Assembly: GCA_032622095.1 (NCBI GenBank)
Contig: CP136061.1
Location: 252,167,582 to 252,231,581, forward strand
Source: Siphonodentalium dalli
Lineage: Eukaryota > Mollusca > Scaphopoda > Gadilida > Siphonodentaliidae
Direction of reading: 5' to 3'
Length of the DNA stretch: 64,000 nucleotides
Part shown: positions 26,089 through 35,400 of the stretch, piece after piece
Layout of the letters: each line of letters begins with the position of its first letter
Numbering within the stretch: the stretch's first letter is position 1
Translations under genes and position numbers: made by a program
Notes under the pieces: model-generated
What the model saw: only the letters and a program-made list of their open reading frames with translations
Database searches by the model: none
Told to the model about the DNA's origin: nothing

Positions 26089-26859
26089 ATGGGGCTTCGA
26101 AAAGCGGCTGATTTGCTGTTCATGTTTATCCTATTCGTCTTCATGCTCGTCAACCGATTCCTCGTGTTGTATCTACCGTTTTACACAAGATTCCTCGAAT
26201 ATATAGTGCAGTGGGTAGTGGAGAAATGCGGTTTGCCAAACACGCCAACTAGTGGACCATTATCTGTTTTAAAAAGCTCCAGAGAAATTGATACTAAACA
26301 ACTAGTTGGCGTACTATGGAAATAATTGCAAACCATATACGGAACAGAAGCTAAAGAGAGACATAAAGCATTAAATTCCGTCCTGTATTCTTTAGACGGA
26401 GTTACACAGATTAATTTGTTGGATCTTGTCAAGCATGGGCGACCTCTGGTGGTGAATTTCGGTAGTTGCAGCTGACCGCCGTTCATGGCGGATCTACAGA
26501 ATTTCGCTGAGCTCACGCGAGAGTTCGCGAGGTTCACAGATTTCGTTTTCATCTACATAACGGAGGCGCACGCAGACGATGGTTGGAAAATTCCACACAA
26601 TGAATATAAGATCAAAGAACACCGCAATCTTCAGGATCGACTCGAGGCCGCCAAGATGTTGACTGCTCGAGTTGGTGATATTTGTCCCCTTTTCGTGGAT
26701 AATTTTGATAATACAACCGGAAGAATGTACGGAGCTTTCCCCGAACGGCTATACGTCATTCAGGATGGTGTTGTTGTTCTACAAGGAGGGATTGGTCCAT
26801 TCAATTATAGTGTCGATGGTGTACGCGATTGGCTACATAAAATATTCACGAAACAATAA
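26089..26859 (+). pseudogene. Iodothyronine deiodinase copy 1, selenocysteine TGA, in-frame TAA
   Basis: Read with TGA as selenocysteine this gives a 256-codon deiodinase, the usual family length. Deiodinases remove iodine from iodothyronines and are membrane-anchored thioredoxin-fold selenoenzymes. Seen: an N-terminal hydrophobic anchor (residues about 8-32), LVVNFGSCS then TGA (26473-26475, codon 129) then PPFM, the EAH motif (His161), EHRNLQDR (His178) and PERLYVIQDG near the C-terminus. Distances from Sec to the two His are close to those of vertebrate enzymes. A TAA at 26323-26325 replaces the Leu codon present in copy 3, so the frame breaks before the active site unless this is a sequence error. 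The ATG aligns with that of copy 3 and follows TTTTCGTTACAG, a possible acceptor of a 5' UTR intron. No SECIS element was identified. Confidence 0.85.
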
Positions 26860-26935
26860 GGGAACGCTATATGTTATACAGAGAGTTTGCGTCGACACAG
26901 ACGATTGCAATGTTCTAACGCGATCCACACGGTTT

Positions 26936-26941
26936 AATAAA
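26936..26941 (+). other. Possible polyadenylation signal after deiodinase copy 1
   Basis: AATAAA lies 77 nt after the stop codon, in GTTTAATAAACAC. The same signal at the same distance follows copy 2 (27891-27896), so it belongs to the duplicated unit. If used, it leaves very little 3' UTR for a SECIS. Confidence 0.4.
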
Positions 26942-27322
26942 CACGTCAGTGCATCATTGCAAGGACGGAACTCTGTTAGCAAATACAAGCGGTGCACCAA
27001 GTTGCAAGATATATAGAGTTCAGTCCCCTCGCTACGCTCGTCTGACACTGCTATCACATGTACATAATGTATTAAATCTAACATTTTTAATTTAAGACTT
27101 TTTTCAGTTCAATTAATTCTAATTCAATCTATCAATTTTGCAAACGAACATCGGCAGTTAAGTTTCTGAGTATAACGTTAATCATATAAAAACGACATCG
27201 TTAACAAAATCAATAATATTGCTGGTATTGTCATTAATTTTGAGCCGTAATTACAAAATATAACAAACCTATAGAGGTCAGAAATTCTACCTATTCTAGA
27301 CTCGATTGAAATATTCAGGCCT

Positions 27323-27814
27323 GCCTTAAATTCCGTCCTGTATTCTTTAGACGGAGTTACACAGATTAATTTGTTGGATCTTGTTAAATCTGGGCGACCT
27401 CTGGTGGTGAATTTCGGTAGTTGTAGCTGACCGCCGTTCATGGCTGATCTGCGGAAGTTCGCTGAGCTCACGCGAGAGTTCGCGAGGTTCTTAGATTTCG
27501 TTTTCATCTACATAATGGAGGCGCGCGCAGAAGATGATTGGAAAATTTCACATAATGAATATACGATCAAAGAGCATCTCAATCTCCAGGATCGAGTCGA
27601 GGCCGCCAAGATGTTGAAAGCTCGAGTTGGTGATCTCTGTCCGATTTTCGTGGATAATTTTGACAATACAACCAGGCGATTCTACGGAGCTTTACCGGAA
27701 CGTCTATACGTGATCCAAGATGGCGTCGTTGTTCTACAGGGAGGGAAGGGACCACACAAGTATAGCATCAAGGTTATACGGGATTGGCTAAATAAAACAT
27801 TCAAGAAAACATAA
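27323..27814 (+). CDS. Iodothyronine deiodinase copy 2, C-terminal part with selenocysteine TGA
   Basis: From ALNSVLYSLDGVTQINLL onward this matches copies 1 and 3. It reads LVVNFGSCS, TGA (27428-27430), PPFM and continues to a TAA at 27812. It covers the thioredoxin-fold part, but the membrane-anchor region is absent: the frame stays open only back to 27275 and has no Met. A possible acceptor (ATATTCAG before 27319) would allow an upstream exon, otherwise the copy is 5'-truncated. The normally invariant His of EAH is Arg (MEARAEDDW), and the following Gly is Asp; the second His (EHLNLQDR) and PERLYVIQDG are kept. Activity is therefore doubtful. It lies about 0.5 kb after copy 1, tandem and in the same orientation. 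Confidence 0.75.
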
Positions 27815-27890
27815 GGGGACTTTATATATAAAACAGAGTTTACATACATTGATACAGTGAGGTAGTGTTCTAACGCGCGTCACGCGATTT

Positions 27891-27896
27891 AATAAA
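27891..27896 (+). other. Possible polyadenylation signal after deiodinase copy 2
   Basis: AATAAA 77 nt after the stop, matching copy 1 in position and context (GATTTAATAAACAC). Downstream, AGAGTTCAGTCCCCT segments recur at 27015, 27943 and 28122 after the deiodinase copies. Confidence 0.4.
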
Positions 27897-28353
27897 CACT
27901 TCAGGGCCACAACCAAGGAGCATTTAACGCAAACACAAGATACAGAGTTCAGTCCCCTTGCTACGCTGGTCTTCATGACAACTGCCATTACGTATCTAGA
28001 ATGTATTACATCTAACATGTTTCATTAAGACTTTTGTCGGTTTTCAACTCATTCTGATTTAATCTATATATAGCCAATTTCCACATGACTATTAACACAA
28101 GATGCGCACCAAACTGCAAGATAGAGTTCAGTCCCCTCGCTAAGCTTGTCTTGCCACTGCTATCACGTGTACATAATGTATTAAATCTAACATTTTTCGT
28201 TAAGACTTATGTCGGTAATACAACTCATTCTGATTTAATCTAGCCAATTTCCACATGAATATTAACAGTTCAGTTTCTCGGAATAATGCATAATGAACAT
28301 TTGAAACAGACAAAAGTCTCGTTATCTTACCTGATGTGTACGTGGTGGCAGTT

Positions 28354-28709
28354 GTCAGACCAGCGTAATGATTGGACTCAACTCTGCCTTGTAGTTTGTT
28401 ATCAGACCAGCGTAGCGAGGGGACTGAACTCTGCCTTGTAATTTGTGATCAGACCAGCGTATCTAGGGGACTGAACTCTGTCTTGTAGTTTGTGATCAGA
28501 CCAGCGTAGCGCGGGGACTGAACTCTGCCTTGTAGTTTGTGATCAGACCAGAGTAGCGCGGGGACTGAACTCTGCCTTGTAGTTTGTGATCAGACCAGCG
28601 AGGGGACAGAACTCTGCCTTGTAGTTTGTGACCAGACCAGCGTAACGAGGGGACTGAACTCTGTCTTGTAGTTTGTGATCAGACCAGCGTAACGAGGGGA
28701 CTGAACTCT
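28354..28709 (+). repeat. 47-bp minisatellite, about 8 copies
   Basis: The unit runs CAGACCAGCGTAGCGAGGGG, ACTGAACTCTGCC, TTGTAGTTTGTGAT, with point variants and one shortened copy. Its core is the reverse complement of the AGAGTTCAGTCCCCTCGCTACGC segment found after deiodinase copies 1 and 2 (27015, 27943, 28122). The array appears to have been amplified from an inverted copy of that segment. Confidence 0.9.
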
Positions 28710-29079
28710 AAAGGGCGTTGATATACCCGGTCGCCCTAATCCGATAATATTGATTAATCGCCTTTATGGTCAGAATCACTGTACGTTTTTCACATAGTTT
28801 GTCAACTGGACCGGTTTGTAAACCGGTAACTGACCACGCAGATGATTCCTATCATAGAATGAGCCAGCGGAAGATCCTCGTATGTGCCCATGTACCCCGG
28901 GGTCCAGAATGCTCACGGACGACACAGGGAGGGTTTGTGGTAAGTAATTTCCTGACACAATCACCATTGTTGAGTCAAGTCTATATGGGTCTTGGCTTTC
29001 CATCTGTTGGAACATTTCCAAATGATTGCCATTCCAGACCATGGTAGAAATTATGCCACTGTTGATTTTAAAGCACATT
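28710..29079. other. Unassigned sequence with a possible exon
   Basis: An ATG frame from 28766 reaches a GTAAGT donor-like site at about 28940. The predicted peptide has no recognisable domain or compositional support, so no gene is called. Confidence 0.2.
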
Positions 29080-29510
29080 CCGCACTAATCACTGGTTAGA
29101 AAATCAACTAATGAGAACAATTTCAATTTATACGTGGTGTGACAAATTTCAACTAATGTTGTTTCAGGCATGAAATGGCAGACCAAACTGTCATGTTCGC
29201 GAAATTCGATTTGCATCCCCACCCCACCCCATTTGGTTGGAACTTACTAACCGGTACCTTAAACTGTCCATCTGTTCGAAAACCCAACCTGACGCCCATG
29301 AGGTTGGAAAATTTGCAACTGGTTAATATTTCAGACAAAAGGATAAAAAATATGCTATACTGTCAAAAAAATAAAATTCCCAACTAATTAATGGTTGGAA
29401 TATCAAACAATGAGAACACTTTCAATGTATATGTGGTATCAAATTTCCAAATAATGTGTCAGGTATGACATTTCCAACTGTTGCAAACTTTGACCAAAGT
29501 GTTTTGGTGG
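29080..29510 (+). repeat. Interspersed repeat with GGTTGGAAAT motifs, two copies
   Basis: Copies at about 29090-29170 and 29390-29500 share ATCAAACAATGAGAACA-type, GTGGTATCAAATTTCCAA-type and TGTCAGGTATGA segments. A third copy, reverse complemented, is at 59265-59345. The stretch between contains the GGTTGGAA motif repeatedly but no supported gene. Confidence 0.7.
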
Positions 29511-30285
29511 ATCTAACCCCCCAAATTACCCGTTGCTATGTCTCTGTGATCTGCATTGTGTATTCGCTCCTTTAAATCTATAGTTTCTTGTACAAGGATG
29601 TTCACAATTATGTTTAACCGGGGACATTTGGGATTCATTGAAATTATTTTACATTTCACCCAGACACCATCATTTTAAACACACACACACCATTTGATTA
29701 ATTTTGCCCGCTATTTTCAGAACTGGTCAGCCATTACGGCGAGTTGGCTTCACGATAACAACAACTACATGTGCGTTATTCGAATTATGTTATTGTTCTC
29801 CGAATGTCGAGTTATTGTTCAATAATGCAGTTATTGTTCTCCGAAAGTCGACTCGTCTCTATCGCTTGTCGGTTCTGAAATATATCGCACACAAATTAAC
29901 AAAGGGCCGGTGGTTTAAAGATACGGGCGGCGTTGGCGGCGGGTATGCTGTTAAAATATTAAGCTCCATCAAAAACGGCCATAAACAGAAAGAATAGTAA
30001 AATATAGACAGACTTTGTTCTTATACCAATCAGAAATATGGCATAAACAGTATGTTATTGTCAAATGTATTTCCTTTGTTATGTAAACAAAAGCGAAAAA
30101 CGTTACAAAACCTGGCCTTTGTTTATATCCGGATATGGTAAACATAAAGAGCATTATTTGTTACTGTTTTCCTGATATGGAAATAATAAAGAGCGTTTAT
30201 ATCATTTGTGTGCGATTAACAAATATAATTGTTATGTGGTTTAACTCAGTCTAAACAGAAAATATTATCGGTTGAGCGATATAGC
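29511..30285. other. No recognised feature
   Basis: Contains a short AC run (29680) and open frames without an ATG or recognisable motif (for example 29704-29997). A short AT-rich motif (GTTTATATC..GATATGG) recurs near 30120-30180. No gene is supported. Confidence 0.4.
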
Positions 30286-32060
30286 GTTGTTGTAGCTTCA
30301 AATTAAAAATTGTAGTTCGTCGCTCAGGGGAAGGTGAGAAAAGCAATCAAATTCCAGGCTTCATATTAACCTGGAAACTAATTACTCCATCTAAATTCAC
30401 ACCCTGTAATCAATTTAATGAGGTTCGGTTCCACATCCCATTCTCGGTTATACGTCACGTTCTCGGTGTGCAGTTTTTCTACGCTGCCGAATATCAAAAC
30501 AAAATGGAACGAATTTTAAAGTAGTCTCCACGTTATCAAGCAGTTCAGATATTCAGAAATAATGTTATCGATAGAAATGATGCTTATATATAGGTCTCGT
30601 GTTGTTATGAAGTGGACAAAACCGCAGCTGTACGAAATTTATATTCGAACGCTGGAAAAGATGTCATTATTTTCTATTAGCGGCGTCACCGCAAGAGTTT
30701 TCGCTTTTATTTTGTATTGTTGTAACGTGTTAGTCTGACCCACATGGTTCAACACTAAACATGTAAAAGTGTTATTTGAAGAAAAATTGAGCATTTATTT
30801 CATACTAAAATTACAACTCTGGGGGTATGGAATGTTAACAACGCTAGTGATTACGAGAACAACTGCACGCTTAATTCTATAATTGTTTAATGTCACCCAA
30901 CAATAACAGAAGTGACTGCATTTTTGTTTTGAAATTCGTCAGTGTATAAAAATGTACATCGAGAACTAGAAGGGACAGAACTCTTCGTTGAAGTTTGTCT
31001 CCATATTTCGCTTTGTCATTATAGCCTTTATAAATAATCATGAACAACGTTAAAACCACCGCGATATGCATGGTGTGATCGACATACAAATATATTTACA
31101 TACACCTGATATCTCTTCCGATTTCCCCATAGCGTTACGGTAGACACGCCCCCTTATTCAATGCGTTCATAAACATATGAACGTAACGTGACGTCACTTC
31201 CAATGTCGTTCATAGGTTTATGAACACATTGGTCCCGGAAATGACCGGGGATTGTCGGACATTGCCGACTGCTTGAGTATCTATATAGTACGTCCGAATT
31301 TGGCAATAAATTTATTTTGGTCTATAATCAGTGTTGTTGCCCGGTGTTACTGAACGTTGATGTTCAAAAATCCCGTTACTTATCATTTTCCTTACCGCTA
31401 CAAATATTCCCCCAACCTCACAAATATATCATTATGGTAGAACGGCGGGTTGTCGATTTCTTATACACAGCCGAAACTTAATTGTTAGTTTCAGTTATCA
31501 TTCTTGAAATCAACACGTCTACATTAGTTACTAGCTAAACAAGACAGTTTGTCATATGTGTATACTAAACTGTGAAATTGCGTTTTTGTTCCGTTCTTCC
31601 AGAACGGATTCTCAAAATGTTTGGTTTTCCAAAAAACGAGGATTCGCACTTTCTGAACTGAACTCCATGCGTTCATTTAAATAGATGAATAAATAGTGGG
31701 AAAGACAGACAATCGGGGTTCATGCAGTTTGCTGATTTTTTCTCGCGGTCAAAATCCCATGACCACATTGAAACCGCCGTTTATTTCTTATGTAATGTAA
31801 TGCCTTATTACTCAGACACAATATACGTAATTACATGATGATGCCGCACAGTAATATATACATTTCGTTTCAATGTTGACATTAATAGCACGAATCACGA
31901 TGCGTGAAACGTATATTCGCACGCGATGTGATGTCGAGTCGTACTAAGTTGCTGGTAAAGTTTACCGGAGAGAGAATATATGATGCATTAGCTGCATTCC
32001 ACATGATGTGATTACTTGTTTCTGAAGAAGTTTGTGAATCTATAAACAGGTTAGATAAAT
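30286..32060 (+). repeat. Composite interspersed repeat, matches 56.2-58.3 kb
   Basis: Segments line up in order with other loci. 30286-30530 matches 46455-46960 (CTTCAAATTAAAAA, TCAAAACAAAATGG). 30700-31030 matches 57610-57985 (TATTTTGTATTGTTGTAACG, GAACTAGAAGGGA, TGAAGTTTGTCTC). 31780-32050 matches 58120-58305 (CAATGTTGACATT, TATATGATGCATT, TTTGTGAATCTATAAACA). It is a diverged long repeat or old segmental duplication; 31030-31780 has no clear counterpart and no gene. Confidence 0.75.
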
Positions 32061-32073
32061 GTGCTCGTATACC

Positions 32074-32607
32074 AAGGCTTCTCGGTCCACATCAGCTTGG
32101 GATATCGGTTGAGTTAATGCTGTTTGGACCGAGTCCCGCCCGTTTCTAATCTATAACGGACTTTACGCCAGAATCGCGGGCTGGACTTATCTTGCTTGTA
32201 TGTCTTCGGATTAGGTCAAATGGAAGCTTTGCGTGTGCAAAGCCTTGTTTTTCCAGAGAATTTAGATTTGTCGCGCTATCAGAAAATGCATGTAAACAAT
32301 ATATTAAACGATCGAATCATCACTATAACCTTTTCTACCACGGTAAATGAGATATCATTTGAAGACAGATTAATCGCGGACATGTCAGATGATTAATCAC
32401 ATTCGTGGGTTTACCTGAATGCCCGGGCTCCATGCGTACATGTATTACGTCTTTTGAATGAAAATCCGTCATAGAAGAGCAACGGGCGGGACTCGGTCCA
32501 AAATGTCATCATCCCAACCGATACCACAAGTCAGCCCAACCGATATCCCAAGTCAGCCCAACCGATATCCCAAGCTGTTGTGGACAGAGAAGACTTGGAC
32601 CGATTTC
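32074..32607. mobile_element. Foldback/MITE-like element with ~75-bp inverted ends
   Basis: The left arm starts CAAGGCTTCTCGGTCCACA and reaches GGACCGAGTCCCGCCCGT; the right arm carries the complement (ACGGGCGGGACTCGGTCC through TGTGGACAGAGAAGACTTG). CAGCTTGGGATATCGGTTG at 32091 is a perfect inverted match of the segment ending near 32575. The right arm holds a roughly 22-bp CAGCCCAACCGATATCCCAA duplication. Small frames at 32196 and 32458 fall inside and do not resemble proteins. Clear target duplications were not found. Confidence 0.75.
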
Positions 32608-33832
32608 AACCAAATTTGCTGTGGTGACTCGGGGGTACCCTGGCGGATTTTATAACGTTGTTAGATTTTCAAAATTTGTATTTTAAAACAAATTAATGAT
32701 TTGTTTTGTTAAATACTGTTTTATTCAATTGAGCAAGGAGTTCAATCTAAAATAAAAATTCAAACAATAAATTTTAAAAACAATATTTTAGGGATTGTTT
32801 TTTTATTAGTATTATATCAAAATGTTTAAATAATTAAATTGTGCGTCTAAGGCTCTGTCTAAGATAAAAATGTGCGCAAAGGCGCACAAAAATGTGCGCA
32901 ACGGCGCACAAAGGGATCACATGCCCCTTGGTGTAGGGGCCGCAGCTTTCAGCTAGTAGACAAATAATTTTGATTTTCCACGAGTGCATAACGTTGTTGT
33001 TGAAATTTATTACAATTAAATAAATAATGCTTAGATATTATCATGCAAATGGCTACCAAAAAATATGGAATAAAAATTGTTTGATTGAATTTCTCGCAGA
33101 CAGTCATGGATATATTGAAAGCATTGTATCACTAACAGATTTGTGTCCCCGGACCAGTTTGACGGAAAAAATGTAGGAAGAAAAGCTTGGACAAGAAAAT
33201 GTTCTAAGTCAAAAAAGTGGGATAACTCCTCACAAAAAAAGTCGGACAGATCTAAAGTTTGTGAAATGCATGTTCAACTATAATGATGAATGATAGTGAA
33301 TTATAGCACAATAGTGAATTAGACTAAAATGGAACAAAATATATACAAATAAAAACACCCAAATTAGAGCGTGAATGCTCGATTGGGGCCAGAACAATTA
33401 AGACACTGACAATTGTGCAAACACATATAAAAGGGAATATCAAAACCGAATACTGCTTTGAAAACAGCAAATATAAAACCTACATGAAATGTTTTCATCA
33501 AATATAAATAATTTATTAAGACATCTGCATATCGAAATATTTAGAATAGCTGACAACGTCGCTTTTTGGATGATTGGTAAGATATTTATATCTGTTTAAT
33601 CTGCCGTGGGTCTTAATCAATTCATCAAGTTGACAATCGGGTGGTTGACTCAGTGGGTAATCCCTCACCCAAATGCCAGCATCCCTCATACACTTATATT
33701 ATAGTCTTTGCACCATATACAAAGTTTGCCCTTTATCTCGAAGCATCTTATCTAAATTTAACAATTCAATGCTCAAGGACTTCACAGATCTTGGAGAATT
33801 TTATTTTTTTTGGAACAATGGGATCAACTTCC
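32608..33832. other. AT-rich region, no gene
   Basis: Nothing coding is supported. The notable item is a pair of adjacent hairpins at 32871-32910 (TGTGCGC/GCGCACA twice). The rest is AT-rich with weak internal similarity. Confidence 0.5.
32871..32910. repeat. Two tandem TGTGCGC/GCGCACA hairpins
   Basis: TGTGCGC, loop AAAG, GCGCACA is followed four bases later by the same stem with loop AACG. The two stems are 22 bp apart; each is a 7-bp perfect stem with a 4-nt loop, GC-rich in an AT-rich setting. Confidence 0.8.
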
Positions 33833-34780
33833 TCAGTTGGTTTTTGGAGCAAACGTAAAAACTACAGTAGCTGTATCCATTGCCTGTGAGACAGGTTCTG
33901 GAACAGAGGAAATATCATTCTCTTGAACTTGTGTTGCTAGTGAGATACTGACGAGTTTTGTTTGACTCTCTGTCTGAGTGCTGGCATCAACATATGGTCT
34001 GGCACCAACTAATTTCTTAGCATCCATGTACGATAAATGTTTCTCAGCCTTACATCTTTGTATCTTGAATTCATAGTCCCATATGGGACATGAACGATCC
34101 ATTGCTGCATGTGAAACTTGACAGTTCGAATTTTTTTTTAGGATTTATACAATCCTTATGATCATGAACAGAAACAGAACAGCGTGCACACATGGTTTCT
34201 TTACTTTTACAATGTTCATGGCCATAGCCCTGGCATTTAAAACATCGTAATGGATTTGGAACATAGGTACTTATATCTACCTTCATGTACACAACCTTCA
34301 ATGTCGGTGAATGTTCGCACCGATTGAAGGTCAGAAGATAACTATTCAGAGGAACTCTTAGTCCATCAACAGTCTTTGTAAATCTACGGACTTCTATAAC
34401 TCCCTGTGATGCCAACTCCGCCAATATTTCTGATTCCGAAGAATCAGCAACACAGCTCTGCTACTATTCAATGTCTTGTGAGGAGTAACCAACACTGGTG
34501 TCTGTGCAATAGTTGTTAACTGCAGCAGAGCAACAGTTTGAACTGTCTTTGAACATTCAATCAAGAGAGAGCCACTTATTACCCCAGTCCTGATTATTTT
34601 AACAGATTTCAATTGTCCAGAAATGCTTTGCAGCGTTTTATTAATGACAAAGATAGAAGATCTTTTCACATTTGGGTCAAAACCTAGAACCAAGTACTGA
34701 GGGAATACCACAGCATCATTGGAACTTGGCGAGTCATCATTCTTACGAGCAATACCTTGTTTTTTGGTTTGAGTTGCCAT
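33833..34780 (-). pseudogene. Decayed gag-like ORF1 of a jockey/I-type LINE, zinc knuckles
   Basis: Three minus-strand frames join into one protein. The first (from ATG at 34780, MATQTKKQ) is the N-terminal region. The second has SESEILAELASQGVIEVRRF, RCFKCQGYGHEHC and CARCSVSVHDHKDC. The third has SCPIWDYEFKIQRCKAEKHL followed by DAKKLV. RCFKCQ..GH, a second CX2CX4HX4C knuckle and the CPxW..E..IQ segment with K.LSY.DAKKLV are the signature of ORF1 in jockey/I-type non-LTR elements, where it binds element RNA. Frame changes occur near 34455 and at an A/T homopolymer near 34131-34139, so it is broken. The first knuckle is irregular (HX2C). No ORF2 follows in this direction. Confidence 0.75.
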
Positions 34781-34864
34781 TCGAAAAGCAAACAAATCGA
34801 CAACTAGCACAGCAGCCTCTGTGGAATACCCTTCGAAGTCTGGACGGGCCAAAGACTTGTACAT

Positions 34865-35400
34865 AGCTGAAGCAGTGACCCGTTAGGCACTGCATATAGC
34901 AGCCTCCCGGTACCTCTCCACGGTGAGACAGGCGTGAACAATAGAGGAGTCAACACTCAAAAATCATCAGGACGAACACAACGGAGACAGGAGAGAACAG
35001 AAACATCATACGTGAAAAACAGAAGACAATACTTCAAACATCAGACGAGCAATACAATATATAACAAAAATTTAATCTGAAACACTGGAGAGGCGTGACT
35101 AGCCAATTGATTGAGCCGGTCAACCCAACCACCCGTCTTGTAGAAATGTGTGACCAAAGAGGGCCATGAGCTAAGCCGTATCCGCAGGTCGATACCTCAC
35201 GAGATACCACCACCGTAGTACCTCCAGGACTCCTACACCACAACTCACGGGATGCACCCCACGGCAAACACGGTTACACATTAGGGGATTATTACCCCTC
35301 GCAGTGGGGTGGTAGGTATATTCTACCCCGGGCCCACACGGGGGTTATGTCCTAGAAGTAAATATTTTGTTTGCGTTAAGTAACCTAAACATAGCTGCCA
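34865..35400 (-). other. Probable leader of the gag-like LINE fragment
   Basis: Non-coding sequence directly upstream (minus strand) of the ORF1 remnant, GC-richer than its surroundings. It contains a short inverted match (GGGGATTATTACCCC near 35283). It ends exactly where the Helitron at 35401 begins. Assigning it to the LINE is by position only. Confidence 0.35.

Noticed and set aside
26907-26975. TTGCAATG/CATTGCAA hairpin after deiodinase copy 1 as a SECIS
   Set aside because: The stem is real, but there is no ATGA/GTGA quartet at its base.
28766-28940. Possible first exon ending at GTAAGT
   Set aside because: No recognisable domain, no partner exon and no repeated or conserved copy to support it.
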